Virus record (IMG/VR): IMGVR_UViG_3300009788_000150
Span: 1-46,754 of that record
DNA length: 46,754 nucleotides
Direction: 5' to 3' (one strand)
Source: a virus
Shown here: positions 25,713 through 34,716 of the stretch, piece after piece
How the letters are laid out: the number at the start of each line of letters is the position of its first letter
Numbering within the stretch: the stretch's first letter is position 1
The notes under the pieces: generated by a model
Told to the model about the DNA's origin: nothing
Database searches by the model: none
The model's input: only the letters and a program-made list of their open reading frames with translations
Program-made: the position numbers and the translations under genes

Positions 25713-26695
25713 GACACGCCAAGCTGGTCGAAGATGGCCTGAGCAGCCGCCGCAGCATCGTCAGTGATCGGCGGCGGGTTGGCCTCATCTACGATCACCT
25801 TGTCGGCGTGAGTGCCGACTACGTTATCCGGGGCGACTGCCGCCACAGCTTGCGTGGCCATGTCAGCCTGGGCCTTGGCCTCCCCAGCAGCCGCAGCCGC
25901 ACGGGCCTGCGCTTCGCCGGAAGGCAGATCGGCCTCTCCGGTGTCGCCGGGCATCTCCAGATCGTCGACACCGTTGAGCATAAGCTCCAGCGGAGAACCC
26001 GCGAAGTCCAGAGCGTTCTCGACGATATCCTGTTGCAGCCAGTTCTTGCTCTCCTGAACCTCGACGCCATCGCGCTTGACCGTGCGGGTGCCGTCGATGA
26101 ACACGCTCTGCCACTGCTCCGCCGTGGGCTGATCCCACAGAAGCAGACGGTGCGGGATCGTGCTCTCGGGGATGTCGAACGACATCATCTCCCCGGTGGC
26201 CGGGTTCGTCATCATGGGTGCGCCGATCAGGTAGTTGAAGTCGGCGTCCTTCATGTTCGCGTAGGTGACGTCCTTGCCGTCGCGATCCTTGCCGGGGGCG
26301 TGCACGATGTCGATGAGGAAGCCCTCGTCGAGCATCTGCGGGAAGTTGTTGATCCCGTCCCGACCGTATTTCATCTTGTTGAACAGCTTGATGAACCCGC
26401 TATTCTCCGCGCTCTTGATCGTGAGCTTGACGCCGATCACACCTGTGATCTTCTTCATCTCGCCCTCGATCTCGACCTCACGGCAGTGCTTCGGGCCGTT
26501 AAGCTCGAGGGTGAAGCGCGCTTCACGGCAATCCGCCTTGGGCTTGCCTTGGAACGCCTTCTGCGGGCGCTTACCCACTTCGGTGTATCCGACGAACCGT
26601 GCGAAGGTCTTCCCGGCAGGTGTCAGGTCGTTCTCGAACACGGTCGTCTTGGTCTGGTCATTGGTTGAGGCTTTCGCCTGATCCAATAGGGTCAT
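25709..26695 (-). CDS. Putative single-stranded DNA-binding protein (by position)
   Basis: 328 residues, started at the second of two close Met codons because AGGAG is eight bases from it and only two from the first. Residues 15-235 form a beta-rich domain with many Lys and Arg residues. Residues 235-328 are Ala, Glu and Asp rich and likely flexible, as in the acidic tails of SSBs. It lies between DNA polymerase and exonuclease, where phage SSB or helper proteins often occur. No diagnostic OB-fold motif can be read by eye. Certain as a gene, tentative in function. Confidence 0.6.
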   Translation of the reverse strand: MTLLDQAKASTNDQTKTTVFENDLTPAGKTFARFVGYTEVGKRPQKAFQGKPKADCREARFTLELNGPKHCREVEIEGEMKKITGVIGVKLTIKSAENSGFIKLFNKMKYGRDGINNFPQMLDEGFLIDIVHAPGKDRDGKDVTYANMKDADFNYLIGAPMMTNPATGEMMSFDIPESTIPHRLLLWDQPTAEQWQSVFIDGTRTVKRDGVEVQESKNWLQQDIVENALDFAGSPLELMLNGVDDLEMPGDTGEADLPSGEAQARAAAAAGEAKAQADMATQAVAAVAPDNVVGTHADKVIVDEANPPPITDDAAAAAQAIFDQLGVS

Positions 26696-26706
26696 GTGCA
26701 TATCTC

Positions 26707-29001
26707 CTATGCGGCTTCGTAGTGGTGTAGGTTCAGCATGTTCGGGCCAGTCTCCGCATCTACGGGGAAAGGCACCGGACAGTTGATGCCGAACTTGAGT
26801 TTAAGAAGCTGTGGCACAGCCTCCATGATCTTCTTCATGCCGGGGATAACAACAGCCACCACACTCGGGTGCATGTCGACCCAGACACAATCGTGCACGG
26901 TGTTTACCAGCAGGGCCAAGCCGCCGAAGTTGTCGGTCGCCACGAACCACCGCCAGAGCACTCCAAGTGTCATCTGCACGATCTCTCCGCCAGTGCCCTG
27001 CACCGGGTAGTTCTTCATCTCCGGCGGCGAGAAGCTCTCAGTGATGCCGCGCTCTCGCTGCCATTTCTGTGCATCCCACGACCGCCACTCATAGAGCGTG
27101 CCGGTGGGGGCCTGCCACTGCCCTTTGCGGAACGGTCGCCAACCACGCTGGCCATCGCGGAACCATTCCGCCGACTTGACCACCGCCATCTCGACGGCGT
27201 TGTTGAACGCCACCACTCCGGGGTATTCCTTGTCCTCCTCGACCATCAGGCCCTTGACCTCCTCAACGGGCATTCCGGTCTCGTCGGAGATCGTGGTAGC
27301 GCCTGCGCCGTAGGCCCGCTGGAAGCTGAAGATTTTGCACCGCGTGCGCTCTTGCTTCCACCACGCGAACTCCTCGTAGTCCTCGTCCTTGCACCAGTAG
27401 AGCGCGTCCACATAGCTGCACTTATTCTTGAGCGCCACGCGCTTGCAGTGGAAGTCGATCCGGTTGTTCAGATCGCGGCAGAGGTTCTTGTCGAGCGAGA
27501 GCAACCCTTGGACCACGACCTCAAGCTGGCTGTAGTCAAGCTCGCCCATGACGCCGCCCTCGAACCTGCTGATGAACATCGCCTTCACGTCACTCTTGTC
27601 GCCGCGAGGGATATTCTGCATGTTCGGGTCGCTGCTCGCGAGCCGGGTGGTCACGGTCGTGTTGTGGTTCAGCTTGTGATGGATGATCCCATCGGGTCCG
27701 ATACAGGTGAGCATCCCCGATAGGTTGCCCTTGTCGTCAGTCTTGACGTAGTAGGTGCCGATCTCCTTAACGAGTGCGCTGTATTCCTTGAGCGTCTGGA
27801 GGAACGGGATGTCGCGCTTGAGGATCACGTCCATGACCTCTTCGCCCGTGCCGTAGCAGGCATTGCCCGCGCCGTCGAGACGGGCTGTCTCCCACTCCTT
27901 TCGCCCTTCGGTATAGCCGGGCATGTCGTAGAAGAAGTCCTGTATCTTCGTCTTCTTCTCGCCCCAGCCCTTGGCGTTCTTGAACTTGGGCTCGCCGATC
28001 TTCTTGCCCGACACGTAGCAGTCCTGTGGCCGCCAGCCATACTCAGTCTTCTCGGCCCACATCTGCTTGCTCTCGCTCCACACAACATTGTCGTATGCGG
28101 TGTCGACAGCTATGCCGTTGAACAGCGGCCACTTCACCGTGGCCACCAGCCGGGCGTCCTTGCCCGTAGACGGGTCGATGTAGGTAGCCGACTTCTCGTA
28201 GCGGATACGCCCACCGAAGATGATCACGCTCTTGTGGATCGGGCTCGTCCACGAGAAGCCGACCTCTGCCGGGATCGACGTCGTGTATTCCGCCAGCGCC
28301 ACAGTGGCGGTGGCTTGCTTCACGGCCAGCTTGCCTAAGTCCTCGCGGGCTCGGGCGCGGTCGACCATGCAGCCGTTAAACTCCATCTCGGTGGTGGCGC
28401 ATAGACCGTCCATCCGCGAGTGGATCGCCGCGGTCATGCCCAGCGCCTCGGCTTCCGCGATCTGACCGAGATAGATCAGTTCCGTGTTGCCGATGTCCCC
28501 GGAGTTGCGTAGCTCCTCCTCGGTGCCGATCAGGTAGTCCTCGACCAGCGCCGGGTCGATGTCAGAGGTATGCACCCCAGCGTTCCAGAACTCCTTCATG
28601 CCGTCGATCTTCTTGCGACCGCCGTAGCTCTCGATGATCTGATCGAGGCTGCACATCTGATACTTGCGCGCCTGTGCGCGGAGCAGATACTCCGCATACT
28701 GGCAGCACCAGACGCGCCCACCGCGCTTGTAAAACGCCTTCAGGCTCTCGTTGCCGACGACCATTTCGTAGAGCAGATCGAACTTGATGTTGAAGCCGAC
28801 AAGCACGTCTACGTGATCGGGGATGTCGAGCGGCCTGCGCTCGCTGTCAGCCTTGTCTTTGTGGTAGCGCATTGAGCACCGGGGATCGCCCTCGACCTTC
28901 CACCCGCGCATGACCACGTAGTTCCGGTCGTCGAACGGGTTGGCCGTGCGCTTCCGGCTCTTGTGTATCTGGGTCTCGCTGTCGAAGACCATGTAGGTCA
29001 T
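26707..29001 (-). CDS. DNA polymerase, family A (T7 gp5-like)
   Basis: 764 residues (T7 gp5 704). 3'-5' exonuclease: Exo I VFDSET with Asp7 and Glu9, Exo II GFNIKFD with Asp75. Polymerase: DPNMQNIPRG (458-467), motif A LDYSQLE with Asp489, motif B helix through KIFSFQRAYGAG with Tyr564, and motif C VHDCVWVD with His703 and Asp704. Start ATG 29001 overlaps the stop of the small upstream gene and has GGGAG eight bases before it. A longer middle segment (about 230-400) between exonuclease and palm accounts for the extra length. Confidence 0.97.
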   Translation of the reverse strand: MTYMVFDSETQIHKSRKRTANPFDDRNYVVMRGWKVEGDPRCSMRYHKDKADSERRPLDIPDHVDVLVGFNIKFDLLYEMVVGNESLKAFYKRGGRVWCCQYAEYLLRAQARKYQMCSLDQIIESYGGRKKIDGMKEFWNAGVHTSDIDPALVEDYLIGTEEELRNSGDIGNTELIYLGQIAEAEALGMTAAIHSRMDGLCATTEMEFNGCMVDRARAREDLGKLAVKQATATVALAEYTTSIPAEVGFSWTSPIHKSVIIFGGRIRYEKSATYIDPSTGKDARLVATVKWPLFNGIAVDTAYDNVVWSESKQMWAEKTEYGWRPQDCYVSGKKIGEPKFKNAKGWGEKKTKIQDFFYDMPGYTEGRKEWETARLDGAGNACYGTGEEVMDVILKRDIPFLQTLKEYSALVKEIGTYYVKTDDKGNLSGMLTCIGPDGIIHHKLNHNTTVTTRLASSDPNMQNIPRGDKSDVKAMFISRFEGGVMGELDYSQLEVVVQGLLSLDKNLCRDLNNRIDFHCKRVALKNKCSYVDALYWCKDEDYEEFAWWKQERTRCKIFSFQRAYGAGATTISDETGMPVEEVKGLMVEEDKEYPGVVAFNNAVEMAVVKSAEWFRDGQRGWRPFRKGQWQAPTGTLYEWRSWDAQKWQRERGITESFSPPEMKNYPVQGTGGEIVQMTLGVLWRWFVATDNFGGLALLVNTVHDCVWVDMHPSVVAVVIPGMKKIMEAVPQLLKLKFGINCPVPFPVDAETGPNMLNLHHYEAA

Positions 29002-29183
29002 TTGCGCACTCCCTTCATGAAGTCCACGCAATCCACGGGTTCGGATGCGCGGCGTTCCTGTCTCTCCTGCTCCTCCTCCATCGCTTCCACCATATCGCTC
29101 CGGGGAAAAGTCTGCTGGCGCTCGGCGTAGGCGATCTGAGCAGCCGTCGATTTCGCCCAGTAGGCTCTATTCAGGTTCTTCAT
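28998..29183 (-). CDS. Hypothetical charged helical protein before DNA polymerase (61 aa)
   Basis: ATG 29183 follows TTGGAGACC. It is helical with a run of Glu, Gln and Arg (residues 31-44). Overlaps the ligase gene by 17 bases and the polymerase start by 4, so its translation links the two. A polymerase accessory role is possible but unsupported. Confidence 0.72.
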   Translation of the reverse strand: MKNLNRAYWAKSTAAQIAYAERQQTFPRSDMVEAMEEEQERQERRASEPVDCVDFMKGVRK

Positions 29184-30054
29184 GGTCAGGTCTCCAATGC
29201 TGGAAGGTTGGTTGTCGCAGCGCGTTGTAGCTGTCGTCACGTTTGTATTTCACGGTGGCCCATGCGGGTGCCCAGCCCATCGTCCATAGGTCTCTGCGCT
29301 CTGCGTGAGTAAGTTTGCCGGGACCGACCCCGATCTCTTTGCCCTGCCAAATAGCGTTGATGCGGCCAACCATGCCGAGACGTTCGCCGTTCTGGCTTAG
29401 AGCCTCCTCATAGCCCGTGACCCACACTTCCGTGGTCGGGTCCAGCACATTCTTCTGGTAGCCCCATGTGCGCTTACCGGGCTGCCAAAGTTCGTCACAG
29501 GAGCGCACCACTGCGCCCTCGGGTGTAAAGCCCTCGCGGCTCGCCACCATAGCAGCCAGCGCCGCGTCAAGCTCCTCTTGCGTGTCGAGCATCAACTGCG
29601 GGATCACCCGCCACCCCGGCGACTTACCCATGCCGCGCATAATGCCCGATATGTTGGCAATCCGGCCCCCGAACCCACGGTCCTCGTTGTAGTCGTGGAT
29701 CACGGCATCGAAAATATTGAGCACCAGATCGTCGTTCTGCTCTTGTCGACGCACATGACCGCTTACGTCCTTGAAGGGCATACCTCTCTCAGTGTGCGTG
29801 ACCTCGGCCACAATGCTGATGTCCACTCGGCGGTTCATGCTGTCGCCTATAGCCCAAGCGAGCACGGACACCTGATTGTGGATGCTGGGCTGCGGCTTGT
29901 TCTGCCGTGACCGGCACGCCCAGCCGGTTTCACCATTGTGCTGAGTGGCGAAGTTCATCAGCGTAGGCACGCCGTCGAGCTTCTCGCTCACCATCACGGG
30001 AAACACCAGCTTCTTCGGGTCGTAACCTTTGGCGAGTTGAATGACGCTGCTCAT
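29167..30054 (-). CDS. ATP-dependent DNA ligase
   Basis: 295 residues, short but typical of minimal phage ligases. Adenylation motif I is SEKLDGVP with Lys25; Glu84 lies in AEV (motif III area); EGAVVR (180-185) is motif IV; WGYQK with Lys201 is in the motif V area; and TVKYKRDD lies near the end. Seals nicks left by primer removal, together with the exonuclease. ATG 30054 follows AGGAGG and overlaps the HD gene stop. The oligonucleotide-binding domain is small. Confidence 0.9.
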   Translation of the reverse strand: MSSVIQLAKGYDPKKLVFPVMVSEKLDGVPTLMNFATQHNGETGWACRSRQNKPQPSIHNQVSVLAWAIGDSMNRRVDISIVAEVTHTERGMPFKDVSGHVRRQEQNDDLVLNIFDAVIHDYNEDRGFGGRIANISGIMRGMGKSPGWRVIPQLMLDTQEELDAALAAMVASREGFTPEGAVVRSCDELWQPGKRTWGYQKNVLDPTTEVWVTGYEEALSQNGERLGMVGRINAIWQGKEIGVGPGKLTHAERRDLWTMGWAPAWATVKYKRDDSYNALRQPTFQHWRPDHEEPE

Positions 30055-30641
30055 CCCAGCATCCTCCTGTAGGCAGTGTAGACCTCCAGCATGACACCCT
30101 TGGCCATCCGCCAATCCCACGCCTGCATTTTCTCGTCCGGTAGGATGATGTCCGGAGTGTGCGGCCACGGGTCTTCCGCAGTTGTGAACAAGTCCCTCTT
30201 CTCCCACATCCACGCTCTGTTGTCATAATACTTGATCAAATGCGGGTCGCAGTCAGGAATTTCGAGTGCGACCTTAATGGCTGCAAAAATTCTCCATTCA
30301 ATTCTCTTGAACTCCGGCATCCCCGACTTTAGCGGGCGCTGCATGTCGCCGACATAGGCTTCCGCCGCGTCGTGCATCAGGATCGCGTATTGATCGCGAT
30401 ACGGCACGTTGTCCTCGTGCGCCATCGCGGCGCATTGCACTGAGTGCTGTGCTACGCTGATCGGCTCGTCGGTGTGCCCGCCGAAGCGGTTCACTTGCGC
30501 GAGGGCATGAATGAGAGCCTCTGCGTTGACTTCCTCTGGCCGTGGATCGAGCGGGTAAAAGCGACCCGCGCGCGTTTGCTGCCACGGCCCGCGATCCGGG
30601 TCCGTCTCGAACCCGGCCTTGGTGTCGTCATACTGGGTCAT
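30051..30641 (-). CDS. HD-domain phosphohydrolase (YfbR-like nucleotidase family)
   Basis: 196 residues. HD signature: QHSVQCA (His in the first metal motif), then MHDAAEAYVGDMQRPLK with the HD pair near residues 89-90, and a later Asp in the C-terminal helices. YfbR-type enzymes dephosphorylate deoxynucleoside monophosphates. The gene overlaps the DUF5664-like gene on one side and ligase on the other, suggesting a dNTP-pool role, but related HD proteins act on other nucleotides including signal molecules. Confidence 0.82.
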   Translation of the reverse strand: MTQYDDTKAGFETDPDRGPWQQTRAGRFYPLDPRPEEVNAEALIHALAQVNRFGGHTDEPISVAQHSVQCAAMAHEDNVPYRDQYAILMHDAAEAYVGDMQRPLKSGMPEFKRIEWRIFAAIKVALEIPDCDPHLIKYYDNRAWMWEKRDLFTTAEDPWPHTPDIILPDEKMQAWDWRMAKGVMLEVYTAYRRMLG

Positions 30642-30987
30642 TCTTGTGCTCCTGTGGTGGTTGCGTGTTGAACGGTTGCCGCAGGTCAGGGTTCGCCCGG
30701 AGCATCAATTCCAGCACGAATAGGTTGCACACGATCTCGTGCGCGAGATGCAGGATGAAGCTCTCTTTATCATGGGTCTCACCCTTGTCCCGCGCTCGGC
30801 GGTGCCTCCGTGCGGCGGCGTCATAACGCTGGCCAGCGTTGGGAACCTTGACCCAGCTATGGGCCTCATACTTGATCTGCCCGTAGTCGAGCGTGTCGTT
30901 CACGGCCTCCAGAGCGCGGGGCATACCGCACTCCAAAAGTGTGGGGTCGGATTTCCCACCATCGGCTTTGAACTGCTGGCTGTTCAT
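30628..30987 (-). CDS. DUF5664-like protein (dATP/dGTP diphosphohydrolase N-terminal type)
   Basis: 119 residues. Recognisable traits are the opening KADGGKSDPTLLE, the middle YGQIKYEAHSWVKV segment, then RYDAAARRHRRA and the ESFILHLAHEIVCNLFVLELML helix with conserved His and Glu. These match small phage proteins of the DUF5664 group, often named dATP/dGTP diphosphohydrolase. Likely substrate is a deoxynucleotide. AAGGAG precedes ATG 30987; start and stop overlap its neighbours. Confidence 0.68.
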   Translation of the reverse strand: MNSQQFKADGGKSDPTLLECGMPRALEAVNDTLDYGQIKYEAHSWVKVPNAGQRYDAAARRHRRARDKGETHDKESFILHLAHEIVCNLFVLELMLRANPDLRQPFNTQPPQEHKNDPV

Positions 30988-31517
30988 GCGATCAACTCCT
31001 TGTAGAGATCATCCTCGGTGCTCACCACGGCGTCGGCCAGCCCATACATCACGTCCCAGCGGTCGTAGTCCGCGTCGAGGTAGATGATGGTGCGCTTGCC
31101 AGCGCCGATACAACGACCGAGTTCAAGATGTCCACTCTTGCCCGCAGGGAGAACCAGCACCGCGTGTGTGCACTCGTCAAGGTGCTTGGCGTCGAAAGTT
31201 TGCACGTTGCGGGCAGCGTAGCCTTTGAGGGCAGTTGCATAGTCGTCTCCTCGGTTCATCGAGTAGGTGCGCCAGTAGTCGTCGGCCTCGGGGCCAGCCG
31301 CATACCAATCGTCGAACACTTCCCACTGTGGTAGCGCCAGCCGCAATACCCTGCCCAGATCGGGGACCGTCGGGTTTCGGAGGCTCCCGATCAGGTAGAC
31401 CTTGCGCCGCACGGGGTTCATCAACTCTGGCCACTTCCAAAGGCTGGTGGGCAAGTAGTCCGTCGAGGGTGCCGTCCTGCGCCCCAGCCTCTCGGGCAGT
31501 TGTGGATAATCTCTCAT
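30984..31517 (-). CDS. Nucleoside 2-deoxyribosyltransferase-like protein
   Basis: 177 residues. The core begins at about 38 with RRKVYLIGSLRNP (Rossmann-like strand and loop), continues with DDWYAAGPEADDYW (69-82), a central ARNVQTFDAKHLDECTHAVLVLPAGKSGHLELG (102-134) containing the active-site HLE-type motif, and a strand TIIYLD. Such enzymes transfer deoxyribose between bases or hydrolyse deoxynucleosides and their phosphates. The first 37 residues are Pro/Arg-rich and extra. ATG 31517 overlaps the preceding stop. With HD and DUF5664 neighbours it forms a nucleotide cassette. Confidence 0.8.
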   Translation of the reverse strand: MRDYPQLPERLGRRTAPSTDYLPTSLWKWPELMNPVRRKVYLIGSLRNPTVPDLGRVLRLALPQWEVFDDWYAAGPEADDYWRTYSMNRGDDYATALKGYAARNVQTFDAKHLDECTHAVLVLPAGKSGHLELGRCIGAGKRTIIYLDADYDRWDVMYGLADAVVSTEDDLYKELIA

Positions 31518-33151
31518 CTCCACGCCCTTCCTTTCTTGATGGTTAGGATCGCGCGTTTTGCGTTCGGATACGTCACGATCAAGGAATGGCTCCACGACGA
31601 TAGGCCCTTGTTGTAGCCCATGTCCAGCAGGGCGTAAAGCCCGCAGGTGTAGACGCCATCGACGATGCCCGCGGTGTGCGTATGGCCGGTGTTGGCCTTG
31701 CCCACTGTCCGCAGGTTCTTCGGTGCGCCGCGCGCTCCGTTCGGGCCGAGATGCCCGTGAAGCCCCGCTTGGATCGTGTCGAGGATCAGGTAGCTGTCAT
31801 CCTCGTGCACCATCGTCACGTTGCCCAGCAACTCCTCGTTCATGTAGCATTGAAGCGCGAAGGCGAAGGGCCGGGGCTTCTCGCCCTTGTCGATCATCAT
31901 GTGGCAGTAGTAGTTCAGACGGTGCCAGAACTTGACGTTCGTGGCGTCCATTAAGGCGGTGTGATTGCGAAGCCAGATTTCGACCGCTTGATCATGGTTG
32001 GATGTGACCACGATGCTCTTGCACCAAGGTCGATACCCAACGTCACCAAGGAAAGCGGCGCTGCCCGCGAACTCAGCCTCAACGCTGTCGGTTCCTTTGA
32101 CCCGCATCTCGTGCAGGAAGTGACCGTCCTTGATGTTGTGGTGGTTGCGCGCGGAGAAGTCGATTGTGTCATGGAAGAACTGCTCCCGTGGTTCGAGTTG
32201 GTCGAGGATGCCGTGCTTCTCGAACACGGACAAGAGGATCGCCGGGTCGCGCTTATCCCAATGGATGTCGCCGTGGGTCACGGCCTGCACGCGCTGGTTC
32301 GGGAACACAGCGGTCGGCGTGAAATACTCGTTCAGGTCGTAGAAACTGCCGTCGTTCTTGGCGTTCAACTGCCTGACCCACCAAGTGCCTGCGTCATCGA
32401 CCTCCACGATCACCGCTCCGAAGACGTGGTGGAAGTCGGCAACCTGACCAGCGGTCTTCTCGATGTAGTTCCGCTGGGTCACGGCCCCGGTCGTATAGAG
32501 CATCTTCGTGGGGAAACCCTTCATGGTCGGCACGCTCTCCATCGCCATCTTGGCGTGCGGGATGATCGCGCTGTCCTGCCGGGTATAAGTCTTGAACTGT
32601 GTGAGGGGGAACTTCATTGTGGGGATCACGTTCAACTCCCCGCACCACACAAGATCACTCGCAAGCTGAAGGCTCTCGTCGCTCACATAGGGCGCGATGG
32701 CCGGATCGAACCACAGGCGCTCGCCCTCTTGGGTATCAGCGCCGGGCTTCACCGACTTCTTACCGTGGCTCGCCTTGTTATAGGTGAACTGAGAGATGTG
32801 CAGGTCCGCGCCACGATGAGCGCAGAAGTTCTCTAGCGCGCGGAGGAAGTTCTCATGCACCTTGGTGTTGCTCTGGGCAGACGTGAACACCATCGTCTGG
32901 TTCGTCGTCCACTGCCTGCTCACGTCGGCACTCTCGATCACGCCGGGCGTCTCGATGTCCTCTTCATCATCAGCGGGCGAAGTGTTCACTGCCGGGGAAC
33001 TCGCCGGATACAGCCGGTCAAGCTGGTCCCACAGCGAAGCATTGCGAAAGCCGAAGCCAGCTTTGCGCAACTTTATTGCTGTGTCTTCTCGTGTGCGGCA
33101 AGTTTCGCGCGCTTCACGCACATGGTGATCCATCGGTTTCGGTTTTCTCAT
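31514..33151 (-). CDS. Calcineurin-like metallophosphoesterase with extra N-terminal region
   Basis: 545 residues. Metal motifs in order: THGDIHWDK with Asp295 and His297, the HDTID segment near 327-331, SNHD (384-387), GLHGHLGPNG (463-472) and the final GHTHT (489-493). This is the metallophosphoesterase set (GDxH, GNHD-type, GHxH). The first 80 residues hold a charged helical segment and an Asp/Glu-rich linker. Overlaps helicase by 38 bases; ATG 33151 follows GGAG. A DNA, RNA or nucleotide substrate is possible; placement beside helicase suggests nucleic acid. Confidence 0.82.
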   Translation of the reverse strand: MRKPKPMDHHVREARETCRTREDTAIKLRKAGFGFRNASLWDQLDRLYPASSPAVNTSPADDEEDIETPGVIESADVSRQWTTNQTMVFTSAQSNTKVHENFLRALENFCAHRGADLHISQFTYNKASHGKKSVKPGADTQEGERLWFDPAIAPYVSDESLQLASDLVWCGELNVIPTMKFPLTQFKTYTRQDSAIIPHAKMAMESVPTMKGFPTKMLYTTGAVTQRNYIEKTAGQVADFHHVFGAVIVEVDDAGTWWVRQLNAKNDGSFYDLNEYFTPTAVFPNQRVQAVTHGDIHWDKRDPAILLSVFEKHGILDQLEPREQFFHDTIDFSARNHHNIKDGHFLHEMRVKGTDSVEAEFAGSAAFLGDVGYRPWCKSIVVTSNHDQAVEIWLRNHTALMDATNVKFWHRLNYYCHMMIDKGEKPRPFAFALQCYMNEELLGNVTMVHEDDSYLILDTIQAGLHGHLGPNGARGAPKNLRTVGKANTGHTHTAGIVDGVYTCGLYALLDMGYNKGLSSWSHSLIVTYPNAKRAILTIKKGRAWR

Positions 33152-34418
33152 CAAACTTGTCTCCGTTCATGACCATAGGGATGTCGCTGTAGCGCACCCT
33201 CTCCGGATCGTAGTTGACTGTTGCGCGCGGATCGCCGGGAGCACCGGGCCTACGCAGTTTGTTCTTCGGCATACCGAGATACCGGACGCCGTTGAGGTTC
33301 GGGTCATTGCTCGCGCCGATCATCAGCATGAAGTCACACGCTCCCTGCTTGCCGGTCTTGCTGTCCTTGAGCATCCCCAGCGTCGGCCACATCAGGCCGT
33401 CGCCGTCGTTACTGATCTGCGAGGTAGCGAGGCCGATTAAGTCGTGCTTGACTGACATAGTTCGACCCCATTTATACATCTCCTCAAGCTGAAGATCAGT
33501 TCGCGCCATATCGCCAAAGCCTCTGATGTGGTCGATCATATCGTAGACCACGATGCCTGCGTTGTTGCGCTCTATTATCTGTTCCACTGTGAACGCATCG
33601 CGTCCGTGGACATTGACGACCCGGATGCGATTTGCGTCGCCCATCTTGGCTTGGTATGCACGTTTAAGCATTCCTCCTCGGCGAAGCGTTCCCAACTCAG
33701 CAAGGGAACCTCCGATTGCCGCCTGATACAGGCGAGGGATAATTCTCTTGCCCGGTCCTTCGTTATTAAGCCAGACACAAGTCTGTCCTTCAGGTAATTG
33801 TGCAGCGAGATTTGTAACTTCGCTTGCGATGAATGTAGTCTTGCCCTTATCCGGTCGCGCTGCAACGATCCCAAAGTCGCCGCCGCGTAGACCTCGCATA
33901 GAAGTGTTGAGTGCTTCAAGTCGCCAATGCAGTCCGGAGTTGTCGAGTTCTTCGTCGAGGAGATCATGGATGTCATCGGTAACATAGTCGATCTCTGTAT
34001 GAGATCGGTCCGCTTTGAAGCAGTCGAGGCTTTTGCTGATCTCGCCATGTATGTCTGGCAGTTCCCCCGCATCATATCGAGCGACAAGGTTGGCCAATTC
34101 AGTGCCGAGACGTAGTTCCAGCAGCGTGTCCAATATCCCATCACGTAGTTCTCCCGATAAGCTCTGCTGCACGTTCTGAAGGATTGCCTCGTAAGCGATG
34201 ATCGTTTCTTTCGCGAGTGTCGGGTGCCATGACCGGAACATCGGCATGAACACCTGCATGTTCACACGGTCGTGATCAGGGAACCGTTCGAAATATCGGC
34301 CGAAATCGTTCAGCAGTGCGAGGGTCTGCGGGTCCAACGAACTGTCGGGCACTCGGCCCTTCAGCCGCATGAAATCCTCCTTATGCCGTAGCATCTGGAG
34401 CAAGTGCAGGTCGATCAT
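33114..34418 (-). CDS. Replicative DNA helicase (DnaB / T7 gp4 C-terminal type)
   Basis: 434 residues. RecA-like core from about 165: Walker A ARPDKGKTT (187-195), Walker B IVVYDMIDH (289-297), and the H3-type ATSQIS (331-336). The first 160 residues are helical and replace the primase half of T7 gp4. Start ATG 34418 was chosen because GGGGAG lies just before it; it overlaps the micropeptide stop. The P-loop has Ala instead of the first Gly, as in some phage DnaB relatives. Works with the primase at 34713-35465. Confidence 0.94.
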   Translation of the reverse strand: MIDLHLLQMLRHKEDFMRLKGRVPDSSLDPQTLALLNDFGRYFERFPDHDRVNMQVFMPMFRSWHPTLAKETIIAYEAILQNVQQSLSGELRDGILDTLLELRLGTELANLVARYDAGELPDIHGEISKSLDCFKADRSHTEIDYVTDDIHDLLDEELDNSGLHWRLEALNTSMRGLRGGDFGIVAARPDKGKTTFIASEVTNLAAQLPEGQTCVWLNNEGPGKRIIPRLYQAAIGGSLAELGTLRRGGMLKRAYQAKMGDANRIRVVNVHGRDAFTVEQIIERNNAGIVVYDMIDHIRGFGDMARTDLQLEEMYKWGRTMSVKHDLIGLATSQISNDGDGLMWPTLGMLKDSKTGKQGACDFMLMIGASNDPNLNGVRYLGMPKNKLRRPGAPGDPRATVNYDPERVRYSDIPMVMNGDKFDEKTETDGSPCA

Positions 34419-34519
34419 TTTGCTCCCCAATCCTGTGTTAGAAGTGCGACCCATATTACGACGCACACAACAAAGGGGGAGGCTAGACCTGTGGCGATGA
34501 TTACGTCCGATAAGGTCAT
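34415..34519 (-). CDS. Membrane micropeptide between primase and helicase (34 aa)
   Basis: ATG 34519 follows AGGAGACACAC and the stop TGA overlaps the helicase ATG. The peptide is almost entirely one hydrophobic helix (about residues 5-28, rich in Val, Ile, Ala and Leu) with a short polar tail ending DWGAK. Good ribosome site, perfect start-stop coupling on both sides and a coherent membrane helix make it a probable gene. Function unknown. Confidence 0.68.
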   Translation of the reverse strand: MTLSDVIIATGLASPFVVCVVIWVALLTQDWGAK

Positions 34520-34716
34520 GTGTGTCTCCTGCCCGCACCGTCACGCGGGTCTACAAATGAGTATTCCCATGTTATGTCGCCGGAGCAGCCTCTATGACCC
34601 ACTTCCCGTCTCCACACCCTAGCCAGCCACACTGTGTAGACGGGCGTCCGCACGGGATGCCACGCGAACCACTGATGCCAGAGGGTTGACGCTTGTTTTG
34701 TGTGCTTCCAGATCAT
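34516..34716 (-). CDS. Hypothetical Trp-rich small protein (66 aa)
   Basis: ATG 34716 overlaps the primase stop and has GGAGAGACACAC upstream. Unusually rich in Trp (7 of 66), His and Arg. No clear membrane helix. The stop overlaps the micropeptide start. No family recognised. Confidence 0.68.
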   Translation of the reverse strand: MIWKHTKQASTLWHQWFAWHPVRTPVYTVWLARVWRREVGHRGCSGDITWEYSFVDPRDGAGRRHT

